A program made the position numbers and the translations under genes. The notes below the pieces were generated by a model. That model was not told the origin of the DNA, did no database searches, and saw nothing but the letters and a program-made list of their open reading frames with translations. From Spirosoma montaniterrae (GTDB lineage: Bacteria > Bacteroidota > Bacteroidia > Cytophagales > Spirosomataceae): a DNA stretch of 64,000 nt. Numbering within the stretch: the stretch's first letter is position 1; each line of letters opens with the position of its first letter. Shown here one piece after another: positions 1 through 7,335 of this stretch. Location of the stretch: NCBI RefSeq assembly GCF_001988955.1, contig NZ_CP014263.1:4310001-4374000 (forward strand), given 5' to 3'.

Positions 1-30
1 GGTATGAGGTGGTATTTTAACACTGTGATT

Positions 31-366
31 ATGGCTTCTATTACCTGGCCCGACTTTGAGCAAGTAGACATTCGCACAGGCACGGTCGTGGCCGCTGAAG
101 CATTTCCGCAAGCCCGTAAACCAGCGTATAAACTGACCATCGACTTTGGGCCGCTTGGCCTGAAACGCACGTCGGCACAATTGACGAAATTGTATCAGCT
201 AAACGAGTTGGTTGGCAAGCAGGTGGTTGCGGTAGTAAACTTTCCGCCCAAACAAATCGCTACGTTCATGAGCGAGTGCTTAGTGCTGGGAGCCGTACAG
301 GACGACGGCACCGTAACGCTTCTCCAAACCGAACGCCCCACCGAAAACGGATTACGAATTGGTTGA
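31..366 (+). CDS. csaA: CsaA-like tRNA-binding-domain protein
   Basis: Small cytoplasmic OB-fold protein of the CsaA family (tRNA-binding domain, known as a secretion-related chaperone in Bacillus). The whole 111-residue product matches the family length of about 110. It opens with ITWPDFEQVDIRTGTVVAAE and contains the typical FPQARKPAYKL and PPKQIATFMSECLVLG stretches. An in-frame ATG lies at position 4, but the ATG at 31 gives the usual family N-terminus, so I start there. Its stop overlaps a repeat array that leads into the next gene on the same strand. Function is inferred from family membership only. Confidence 0.85.
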   Translation: MASITWPDFEQVDIRTGTVVAAEAFPQARKPAYKLTIDFGPLGLKRTSAQLTKLYQLNELVGKQVVAVVNFPPKQIATFMSECLVLGAVQDDGTVTLLQTERPTENGLRIG

Positions 367-470
367 ATGAAAAATGCAGAATGAAAAATGAAAAATGACG
401 GACTTGTCATGAAAAAAATACTAACTCTTGGAGCACTGATACTCACTCATTCGCTCATTCAATCATTCAC
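365..470. repeat. Word array flanking a start codon (GAATGAAAAATG / TCATTC)
   Basis: Directly after the csaA stop the 12-mer GAATGAAAAATG occurs at 365-376 and 379-390, followed by AAAAATGA. At 441-470 the opposite-strand word TCATTC occurs three times. Single words can pair across the start codon at 409, but the two arms are not a clean inverted repeat. The second block lies inside the coding sequence and encodes part of the signal peptide of the downstream protein. Confidence 0.6.
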
Positions 471-2481
471 AATTGCCCAATCGCGTCCGGCAACGGAAGG
501 CGATTATTACCGCATCGTTACGCTGCCCATTCCCGAAGACGTTAAACTGGAAGTGGGCGGGCTGGCTCCGATGCCCGATGGTCGGCTGGCGGCCTGTACG
601 CGCCGGGGCGAAGTCTGGATTGTGGGCAACCCCTACATGCAGGGAAGCCGGGTGCCAACGTTCACACGCTTTGCCAGCGGCCTGCACGAGCCGCTGGGGC
701 TGATGTGGCACCCCAAAGGCTACCTGCTCTGCACCCAACGGGGCGAAGTGACCAAACTCATCGACAACGACGGCGACGACGTGGCCGACGAGTACCGCTC
801 GTTTTACAAATGGCCGCTGTCGGGCAACTACCACGAGTATAGCTACGGCCCCGTGATGCTGCCCGATGGCAACATGGTTATTACGCTCAACCTCGACTGG
901 ATTGGCTTCGGGGCCAGTTTAGCTAAATGGCGCGGCTGGATGCTGAAGTTGAACGACAACGGCGAAATGACGCCCTGGGCTACGGGCCTGCGCTCACCGG
1001 CAGGCTTCGGCGTACTGCGCGATGGCAGTATTTTCTATACCGAAAATCAGGGCGACTGGGTTGGTTCGGGCCGGATGACGCATCTTGAACAAGGCGACTT
1101 TGCGGGCAACCCCGCCGGGCTTCGCTGGACAAGCGAAGCCGGTTCGCCCCTGACGCTCAAACCCGAAGACGTTCCGAGTACGGGGAAGCCCATGCATGAA
1201 GTGGCAAAAACGGTGAAAAACCTGAAGGTGCCCGCCGTGTGGTTTCCGCATACGCTGATGGGCATTTCAACTTCAGACATTAAAGAAGATACCACCAACG
1301 GCGCGTTCGGGCCGTTTTCTGGTCAACTGTTCGTAGGCGATCAGGGCCACAGCAAACTCATGCGGGTGGCGTTGGAGAAAGTCAACGGCGAATGGCAGGG
1401 CGCGTGTTTCCCCTTCCGCGAAGGATTTCAGTCGGGCATTCTGCGGACGGTTTGGGGGCAGGACGGTTCGCTGTTTGTGGGCATGACCAACCGGGGCTGG
1501 GCCAGCACGGGCAAAGACCCCTACGGCATTCAGCGGCTCGTCTGGACCGGCAAAACGCCTTTCGAGATGAAAACCATCCGCTCGAAACCCGATGGTTTCG
1601 AGGTCACGTTCACGCTGCCCGTTGATCGGAAAACCGCCGAAAACCCCGACAGCTACGGCCTGAACAGCTTTACCTACAAGTATCACAAAACCTACGGCAG
1701 CCCCATCGAAGACGCCCGCCCGGTGCCGATTCGGGGCGTAATCGTGGCCGCCGACGGCCTGAGTGCCCGCATCGTGGCCGATACCACCCTGCGCGAAGGA
1801 TACATCCACGAACTGAAAGCCGAAGGTATCCGGTCGGCATCGGGGCTGTCGTTGCTGCACAACACCGGCTATTACACGCTCAACGCTATTGCACCGGGTG
1901 AAAAAGCCAACGTACCCGCCCGCGTCGTAGCTTCGGCGGCACCTGCGCACAACCACGCTGATATGGTGGCTCGGCCTGAATTGGCGAGTGCTTCAACAAA
2001 ACCCGCCCCTACAACCGGTAAAGGCAAAACGACTGCGACGAAAGGCAGTCCAGCCGCCAAAGCCACCGCAAAGCGCGTCACCGACCAACCCGCCGACTGG
2101 ACCAACGGCCCCGACCAAACGCTGACCATCGGCACCAAACCGGGCCTGAAATTCGACACCGAAAAATTTGAGGTAAAGGCCGGAAGCCGCGTAAAGCTCG
2201 TCTTCAACAATAACGACGACATGCTGCATAACTGCGTGATTGTGAAGCCCGGCGCGGCCAACGCCGTAGGTAACGCAGCCCTGCGCCTGAACCTCAACGG
2301 CCCCAAAATGCAGTACGTACCCAACTCGCCCGACGTGCTGCATCACACCAACATCCTGCAACCCGAAACCGCCGAAAGCATCTACTTCGTAGCCCCCACC
2401 GAACCCGGCGACTACCAGTTCGTCTGCACCTTCCCCGGCCACTCCTCGCTGATGCAGGGCACGCTGAAAGTGGTGAAGTAA
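409..2481 (+). CDS. Secreted beta-propeller dehydrogenase-like protein with C-terminal azurin-type copper domain
   Basis: A 690-residue exported protein. Residues 1-25 form a signal peptide (MKKILTLGALILTHSLIQSF..AQS). I prefer the ATG at 409 to the one at 388 because it puts the Lys-Lys pair just before the hydrophobic core. Residues of about 30-410 resemble the propeller of PQQ-dependent or soluble sugar dehydrogenases (GLAPMPDGRLAACTRRGEVW, ending PYGIQRLVW). A low-complexity Ala/Thr/Lys linker follows at about 540-575. Residues 580-690 look like a cupredoxin with ligands His607, Cys673, His678 and Met682; the Cys-x4-His-x3-Met spacing is that of azurin. A fused electron-transfer domain suggests a periplasmic oxidoreductase. 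The substrate is unknown. Confidence 0.8.
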   Translation: MKKILTLGALILTHSLIQSFTIAQSRPATEGDYYRIVTLPIPEDVKLEVGGLAPMPDGRLAACTRRGEVWIVGNPYMQGSRVPTFTRFASGLHEPLGLMWHPKGYLLCTQRGEVTKLIDNDGDDVADEYRSFYKWPLSGNYHEYSYGPVMLPDGNMVITLNLDWIGFGASLAKWRGWMLKLNDNGEMTPWATGLRSPAGFGVLRDGSIFYTENQGDWVGSGRMTHLEQGDFAGNPAGLRWTSEAGSPLTLKPEDVPSTGKPMHEVAKTVKNLKVPAVWFPHTLMGISTSDIKEDTTNGAFGPFSGQLFVGDQGHSKLMRVALEKVNGEWQGACFPFREGFQSGILRTVWGQDGSLFVGMTNRGWASTGKDPYGIQRLVWTGKTPFEMKTIRSKPDGFEVTFTLPVDRKTAENPDSYGLNSFTYKYHKTYGSPIEDARPVPIRGVIVAADGLSARIVADTTLREGYIHELKAEGIRSASGLSLLHNTGYYTLNAIAPGEKANVPARVVASAAPAHNHADMVARPELASASTKPAPTTGKGKTTATKGSPAAKATAKRVTDQPADWTNGPDQTLTIGTKPGLKFDTEKFEVKAGSRVKLVFNNNDDMLHNCVIVKPGAANAVGNAALRLNLNGPKMQYVPNSPDVLHHTNILQPETAESIYFVAPTEPGDYQFVCTFPGHSSLMQGTLKVVK

Positions 2482-2483
2482 GG

Positions 2484-2620
2484 ACACCCCACCCCAACCC
2501 CTCCCCATTAGGGAGGGGCCAATAGCGAGACTACTTTCTCTTTCTGAGGTATTGGAGTGGGAAAGTAGGTCACCTTTCTAAAGCCCCTCCCCTTTTTTTA
2601 GGGGAGGGGTTGGGGTGGGT
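2484..2620. repeat. C-rich palindromic element between convergent genes
   Basis: A 137-bp element fills the space between the stops of two convergent genes. Its outer arms (2488-2506 and 2601-2619) are a perfect 19-bp inverted repeat of C runs. Inside are the small palindrome CTCCCCATTAGGGAG (2501-2515) and an 8-bp stem CTACTTTC/GAAAGTAG (2531-2538, 2561-2568). A 21-nt core at 2498-2518 is identical to positions 45032-45052 inside purH, so this is a dispersed family rather than a unique terminator. No transposase is present. It probably also stops transcription from both sides. Confidence 0.75.
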
Positions 2621-2627
2621 CTATCAC

Positions 2628-5162
2628 TCAACCAGCATTTTTATTCCGCTCCTCGATAGCCTGCTCAATAACAGCCAGACTTTTCCGCGAACTAAGCAAG
2701 TCAGGATGCTCTGCCGGAAGTACCCGTTCCCATATTGTCAGTGCCTTCTGCATATAGTCAAGTGCCTTGCCTAAATCTCCAGTGTAATAATAGGTAGCAG
2801 CAATGTTGTTGAAGGATTGAGCCAGATCAGGGTGATTGGCCGGTAGCACTGCTTCCCGGATAGCCAACGCTTTCAGATTGTACTCTAAGCGTTTATCCTG
2901 CTGGCCCAACGCACCATACGCTTCGGCAATATTATTGATGGATTGGGCCAGATCAGGGTGATTGGTGGGAAGTACCGCTTCAAAAATAGCCAAGGCGTTC
3001 TGGTTGTAGGCCAGGCGTTCATCGTGCTGGCCCAACGCACGATATGTAGCAGCAATGTTGTTGAAGAAACGGGCCAAGTTGTTGAAGAAACGGGCCAAGA
3101 TTTCGTTTTTTTCATTCGCAAAAAGAGTCAGCCATTCAGCCGTGTAGGGTAGATATACCTGCTTATCGAGCGGATTCTCAGTTGGCTCCGTGTATAGCGC
3201 GTCTGCCATGCCATCCAGTAACCGTTCGCAGTTGGTGGCTGTGGGCTGTAATCGTTCGCGCATTGTCCATTGCACTAAGCCGTGCATGGCAAAATAGCGG
3301 TTGTTGGTGTCGTCTAACCAACCCAGACGGGTCAGTTCCTGCAAGGAGGTCTGTAATTGCTGCTGTTCGGCGGGGGTGTTGGCTCGTAATATTGTCGCTA
3401 AGTGCGTTATGGGTACGTCAATCGTGGGCAGCACGGCGAAGTAGCGGAGCAGTTGTTGGGCGTCGTCGCTTAGGCGGTCGGTGTCGAACAAATCGAGCAG
3501 GATGCGGTAGATGGCTTTCGTCTGGTCGTCTACCTCTACGGGATAGTTGATGGCTTCGTGCCGGTACTCTTTCTGCTCAACAATTGCCCGCAGGTCGGTC
3601 AGTTGGAGCCACGAATTGGCGTAAGCCGCCTTCGCCAGTACCTCAATTAGTTTGGGATGGTAGAATGCCTTCTCCAGTATGGTTTTGACCAATTCGTCTT
3701 CGGCATCGGTCAGGGGGATTGGATACAGGTTTTTAAATAATTGCAGGGCGTCGGCAGGGGTCAATTTCTTTATTTCCTGCACCTTACGTTCCTGCACAAA
3801 CGTTTGCGGGCGCGCGCGGCCCGTAATCAGCACTCTCCCGGCTAAACTCTCCAATGCCCGTTGCCGGAGCCTCAGATCATCGGCATCGTTGGCGTTGTCG
3901 AGTACGAGCAACAGGTTCGGAATCCGGCCCAGCGTGTCGATAAGTGCCTTGAATTTATCGTCGGTGCTGTCTGCCAGATTGGGCGTAAACGCTACGTCGG
4001 GCGAGTTACCCAACTGAATCAGGATACTGTCGGCAATGGTTCCTACAATTTCTACGTAGGCGAGGTGGTCATATCCATCACGCGACCGGGCCATATACGC
4101 TTTGGCGAGGGTAGTTTTGCCAATGCCGCCCATGCCCCGCAGCAGCAACATGTCGTGCCGGGCAAAATGCGCGTCAATCTGACTGAGTTCGTCGGTGCGG
4201 CCCACCAGATTCGTCAGATCGTAGTGGGCAAAGGTGTTGAGGTATTTCTGGCGGGCGGGCGACGTTGGCAGGAGTTTATCAACCTTCTCACGGATATCAG
4301 TCAGGCTTTCGTTTGCCTGCCCAACGCCAATCTGTACCGTATCAACTTTGTTTTCGATACGTTCCAGCGTAATCAACATGTCATCCAACCGGCTCATTAC
4401 TTCATCGAAACGGTCCACGATGGGCTGCATGGCCTTACCGAGTTGGGCGGCCAAATCGGTCAACTGCTCCGGCGAAATACTGATTTGCGGCACGTTGGCC
4501 TTAACGGTCAGCAACAACTCCTTTACGTCCTGAAGCAGATTGGTCTGGACGACGCTTTGCAGGCGGGTGTTGGTTTTGAGGCTTTCCGCAAAAAATGCAC
4601 ACAGCAACTCAAACCAGTCCATCGACTGGCCTTTGTCCGTCCAGCCCGTCAGGATGGCGGTGCGTAGGTCGTCTTCAATGCCCAGATTAGCCTGTTCCAG
4701 TTCCTGCAACATACCCTTCCGGACCTGTAGCTGTAGTTCTGCCAATCGTTCGCTGGCCGGTACGCCTTTGGGTTGCAACAGCAGTTCGTATTCGGTCACG
4801 GCGGGGTTGTCGGGCAGCGCGAATTTGACATCTGACAGTTGTTTGCGCTGCTTCTTCAGGTAGCTGATTACCTCTTTTAAATCCCAGGCCGGGAAATGGA
4901 ACAAACGGTCGGCTACGTTGTACTTATTACGGAGCAGATGCTCGCAGATAACCAACGTAGCGTTCAGGTGCGCTTCCCGAACCGCCCGGTGAATATCGTG
5001 ATTGACCGGCTGGGTCTGGGTGCGGAGCCGCTCGTAGATGACTTTGCCCGCTTTGCTCAGTAGCTGGTCGCTACCTTTGCCTAACCAGTTACCGATCAGG
5101 CACTCTGCGATTTTGGTAGTGGTTAAACATTGGGTAACAAGCCCGATAGTCAATGGGTCCAT
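2628..5162 (-). CDS. STAND-type NTPase with C-terminal TPR repeats
   Basis: An 844-residue signal-transduction NTPase. Residues 1-250 are an unassigned helical region; about 250-300 looks like a coiled coil (RIENKVDTVQIGVGQ..). The nucleotide-binding module has Walker A GMGGIGKTT (343-351), Walker B LLLVLDNAND (417-426) and a sensor-like VLITGRAR (444-451), followed by winged-helix-like sequence with MHGLVQWTMRERL near 630. The C-terminus (about 690-830) has kinesin-light-chain-like TPRs of 42 residues with HPDLAQSINNIAEAYGALGQ signatures. This order (effector, STAND NTPase, sensor repeats) is known from regulators and from Avs-type anti-phage proteins, but no recognised effector is visible. 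Two toxin-antitoxin pairs lie nearby. It is probably monocistronic. Confidence 0.8.
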   Translation of the reverse strand: MDPLTIGLVTQCLTTTKIAECLIGNWLGKGSDQLLSKAGKVIYERLRTQTQPVNHDIHRAVREAHLNATLVICEHLLRNKYNVADRLFHFPAWDLKEVISYLKKQRKQLSDVKFALPDNPAVTEYELLLQPKGVPASERLAELQLQVRKGMLQELEQANLGIEDDLRTAILTGWTDKGQSMDWFELLCAFFAESLKTNTRLQSVVQTNLLQDVKELLLTVKANVPQISISPEQLTDLAAQLGKAMQPIVDRFDEVMSRLDDMLITLERIENKVDTVQIGVGQANESLTDIREKVDKLLPTSPARQKYLNTFAHYDLTNLVGRTDELSQIDAHFARHDMLLLRGMGGIGKTTLAKAYMARSRDGYDHLAYVEIVGTIADSILIQLGNSPDVAFTPNLADSTDDKFKALIDTLGRIPNLLLVLDNANDADDLRLRQRALESLAGRVLITGRARPQTFVQERKVQEIKKLTPADALQLFKNLYPIPLTDAEDELVKTILEKAFYHPKLIEVLAKAAYANSWLQLTDLRAIVEQKEYRHEAINYPVEVDDQTKAIYRILLDLFDTDRLSDDAQQLLRYFAVLPTIDVPITHLATILRANTPAEQQQLQTSLQELTRLGWLDDTNNRYFAMHGLVQWTMRERLQPTATNCERLLDGMADALYTEPTENPLDKQVYLPYTAEWLTLFANEKNEILARFFNNLARFFNNIAATYRALGQHDERLAYNQNALAIFEAVLPTNHPDLAQSINNIAEAYGALGQQDKRLEYNLKALAIREAVLPANHPDLAQSFNNIAATYYYTGDLGKALDYMQKALTIWERVLPAEHPDLLSSRKSLAVIEQAIEERNKNAG
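3057..3098. repeat. 21-bp exact tandem duplication inside the STAND gene
   Basis: The 21-bp unit GTTGTTGAAGAAACGGGCCAA is present twice in direct succession (3057-3077, 3078-3098). In the protein it gives LARFFNN twice, just before the first TPR. It sits beside near-identical 126-bp TPR units, which points to recent slippage or unequal recombination in the sensor part of the gene. Confidence 0.9.
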
Positions 5163-5227
5163 ATGACGGATAGAAACATTGGTGAAAAATAGCCAATTTT
5201 CTAACGTATCGTGCAGGCAACGGGGCG

Positions 5228-5270
5228 TTTTGAAATGATACGTATCTTAGTTACCTTTGTAATTACAAAG
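5228..5270 (+). promoter_or_regulatory. mazEF promoter with overlapping operator palindrome
   Basis: A Bacteroidota-type promoter: TTTTG at 5228-5232, a 19-nt spacer, then TACCTTTG at 5252-5259 (consensus TAnnTTTG). A perfect 16-bp palindrome CTTTGTAATTACAAAG (5255-5270) overlaps the -7 element. This is where an autorepressing MazE/MazEF complex would be expected to bind. The start codon follows at 5285. Confidence 0.65.
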
Positions 5271-5284
5271 TAGCTACTTTTTTT

Positions 5285-5539
5285 ATGCGCTTATCTGTCG
5301 TGTCAATCGGTAATTCCAAAGGCATTCGGATTCCGAAGGCAGTGCTCGACAAATACCGGATTAAAGATTCGGTGGAGGTTGAGATGCGTGACGATGCCTT
5401 AGTGCTCAAACCCGTTCGCACCCCCCGCGAAGGCTGGGAAGAGCAGTTTAGGCAGGCTATTACTGCCGGTGATTTGCCCGACGAAGAATTGCTTGAACCA
5501 TTTCCGAACGACTTCGACACTGACGACTGGACATGGTAG
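5285..5539 (+). CDS. mazE: MazE-family antitoxin (AbrB/SpoVT fold)
   Basis: An 84-residue antitoxin. Residues 1-47 show the swapped-hairpin AbrB pattern VVSIGNSKGIRIPKAVLDKYRIKDSVEVEMRDDALVLKP, which binds DNA in this family. The acidic tail (residues 60-84, GDLPDEELLEPFPNDFDTDDW) is the type that wraps around and neutralises the toxin. Its stop overlaps the mazF start by 7 nt, so the two are translationally coupled. A 16-bp palindrome over the promoter supports autoregulation. Confidence 0.9.
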   Translation: MRLSVVSIGNSKGIRIPKAVLDKYRIKDSVEVEMRDDALVLKPVRTPREGWEEQFRQAITAGDLPDEELLEPFPNDFDTDDWTW

Positions 5540-5856
5540 TGAAACGCTTTGAGGTCTGGCACGTGAACCTCGAACCAACCGTTGGCAGTGAAATCAACAA
5601 AATCCGGCCCTGTCTGATTATTTCCCCCGACACTACGAATCAATTTCTAAATACAGTGACTATTGCCGCACTGACCAGCACCCGAAAACGTTTTCCAACA
5701 AGGGTCAATTGCCTGTTCAATGCCCGCGAAGGGCAAGTGGCATTAGACCAGATCCGGTCGGTAGATAAACGGCGGCTACTCAACCGAATAGGCGAACTTG
5801 ATGTCGCCACTGCTAAAGAAGTATGTCAAAAATTACAGGAACTTTTCGCGTATTGA
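5533..5856 (+). CDS. mazF: MazF/PemK-family endoribonuclease toxin
   Basis: A 107-residue toxin of the MazF family, which cuts mRNA at short specific sequences. The family signature is present: RFEVWHVNLEPTVGSEINKIRPCLIISPD near the N-terminus (conserved Arg-Pro pair), then ALTSTRKRFPTRV and the central GQVALDQIRSVDKRRL with the conserved Gln-Ile-Arg. Length is normal and the ATG overlaps mazE by 7 nt (ATGGTAG). The cut site cannot be read from the sequence. Confidence 0.9.
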   Translation: MVVKRFEVWHVNLEPTVGSEINKIRPCLIISPDTTNQFLNTVTIAALTSTRKRFPTRVNCLFNAREGQVALDQIRSVDKRRLLNRIGELDVATAKEVCQKLQELFAY

Positions 5857-5882
5857 CGGCCACTGAGCAACTGACCGCCGTT

Positions 5883-6407
5883 ATGACGCTACTCATCGTT
5901 TTGCTTACCCTGACAACCACTCACGCCCAGCAGCGCAGGCGCGCCGACGATTCGGCGTATTACCGCAGCGAACCGATTCCGGCGCATTTGCAGCCAATCG
6001 AGCGGGCGGCTGGTTCGTCGGCCCTCGGCAGCGTGTATTTTTACGGTGGCAAAAAACTATCGTCGCCCTATTCGCTCGAAGTGCCGTTTTATGAACTCAA
6101 CGACCCAACGATCAATCATCATTTCAAAACGTTCCGCACGCTGACTACCCTGGGCCGGTTGACGGGCTTAGTGCAATTAGCTTACGTAATCTTCCAGCGC
6201 AACCGGAGCAACGGCACCTACTGGACCGTATTCGGCGGCTCGGTGGCGGCCACGCTCACGTTCACGATTATCGGTAACAGCCATGTCAACAAAGGCGTTA
6301 CTCGGTACAATCAATTGCTTCGGCAACCGCGCGTCGGGTTCTCGGCGGTGCCCGTGTCGGCAACGGGGCAAATGGCCGTTGGGCCGGGCGTGTCGTGGGG
6401 GTTTTGA
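5883..6407 (+). CDS. Hypothetical exported protein
   Basis: A 174-residue product that I do not recognise. Using the ATG at 5883 gives a clean signal peptide (MTLLIVLLTLTTTHAQ, cleavage near 16). An upstream in-frame ATG at 5823 would overlap mazF by 34 nt and bury the signal peptide, so I reject it. Two hydrophobic stretches follow, LGRLTGLVQLAYVIF (about residues 90-105) and VFGGSVAATLTFTIIG (about 115-130), so the mature protein may be membrane associated. It ends in GPGVSWGF, a terminal aromatic residue as in outer-membrane proteins. It starts 26 nt after the mazF stop and may share that transcript. Confidence 0.6.
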   Translation: MTLLIVLLTLTTTHAQQRRRADDSAYYRSEPIPAHLQPIERAAGSSALGSVYFYGGKKLSSPYSLEVPFYELNDPTINHHFKTFRTLTTLGRLTGLVQLAYVIFQRNRSNGTYWTVFGGSVAATLTFTIIGNSHVNKGVTRYNQLLRQPRVGFSAVPVSATGQMAVGPGVSWGF

Positions 6408-6461
6408 TGAAGTATTCGTGGGTTTCTGTGCAGATTTGGACCGCGTATCGTACTTTGCGGC

Positions 6462-7325
6462 ATGGAAATTCTGATAACGGTAGCCGTCATCAGCTACATC
6501 ATTTATCTGCGCTATTACGCCGATCTCCGTACCCCTTCCGACAAAGAACTTGACCGGCTTCAGGTTGGCGTGAAACTTTATAACAGCAACCAAATCGAGT
6601 CGGCGTTTGCGTATTTCGATCAGGTTATTCGCCAGCATCCGCAGTGGAGCATGGCGTATTTGTATCGGGCGCGTTGCCACCTCAAACTCGGCGATACCGA
6701 TGCCGCCCTCGCCGACCTTCGAACCGCCGGGAGTTACGATAATACGGTAGCAGACATTCACACCGAAACTGGCCGAATTCTGTATGACCGGCACGACTAT
6801 GATGCAGCTTTTACGGAGTTCGACAAGGCTATCTTCCACGCACAGGGCCGCGACGCCATGCCGTATTACTGGCGGGGCCGCACACGGCAGAAACTGGGAC
6901 AAAGTCAGGAGGCCGAGCAGGATCTGGAACAGGCTACGGCTCTCGAAGAACAAAGCCGCACGACTTCCGGCAAAACAGACAACCAGCCTACGTCGTTTTT
7001 CGATAAACGGCTGCTCACCAATGCCGCTTTTGTCTTGCTTCACAGCGTAGTACTTTTATACGTCGTGAAGCAATCGCCCGTCATTCACTGGCCGTATCTG
7101 ATGGCGGCTGTTTCGGCGGCTGCCATTGGTTTCGCCGAACCGCGCAAAGGCTGGTCGCTGGCAATTTTACAGGCCGCTGCCCTCTGGATTGGCTACCAGT
7201 TTACCGACGCGCCCGACAATGGGGGCGAGCGCGAACTGGAAGCGTTCTGTCTGTACGGGTCCATGATTTTAACCTTCATAGGCAGTTTCATCGGCAGTGT
7301 GCTGAAACGGGCAATGGCAAAGTGA
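6462..7325 (+). CDS. TPR-containing membrane protein
   Basis: A 287-residue protein with an N-terminal membrane segment (ILITVAVISYIIYLRYYA) followed by three TPR-like units between residues 30 and 165 (for example ALADLRTAGSYDNTVADIHTETGRILYDRHDYDAAFTEFDKAI). The C-terminal part has three or four hydrophobic helices (AAFVLLHSVVLLYVV, YLMAAVSAAAIGFA, MILTFIGSFIGSVL). The TPR part probably holds partner proteins near the membrane. No specific role can be assigned. The next gene begins 10 nt after its stop. Confidence 0.65.
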   Translation: MEILITVAVISYIIYLRYYADLRTPSDKELDRLQVGVKLYNSNQIESAFAYFDQVIRQHPQWSMAYLYRARCHLKLGDTDAALADLRTAGSYDNTVADIHTETGRILYDRHDYDAAFTEFDKAIFHAQGRDAMPYYWRGRTRQKLGQSQEAEQDLEQATALEEQSRTTSGKTDNQPTSFFDKRLLTNAAFVLLHSVVLLYVVKQSPVIHWPYLMAAVSAAAIGFAEPRKGWSLAILQAAALWIGYQFTDAPDNGGERELEAFCLYGSMILTFIGSFIGSVLKRAMAK

Positions 7326-7335
7326 TTTTAAAACT

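Noticed and set aside
1273..1956. 227-codon open frame on the minus strand opposite the copper dehydrogenase
   Set aside because: It lies fully inside a well-supported gene; the product is compositionally odd with no signal or domain, and such antisense frames are common at this GC.
2484..2620. Insertion sequence
   Set aside because: No transposase frame and no obvious target duplication; it is too short and is a palindrome only.
3861..4667. 268-codon plus-strand frame opposite the STAND gene
   Set aside because: The STAND motifs on the other strand are clear, and this frame has no recognisable domain or start signal.
5823..5882. Extended N-terminus of the exported protein after mazF
   Set aside because: The longer start overlaps mazF by 34 nt and hides the signal peptide; the ATG at 5883 is better.
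6177..7043. 288-codon minus-strand frame across two plus-strand genes
   Set aside because: It spans a gene boundary of two supported genes and shows no family features.
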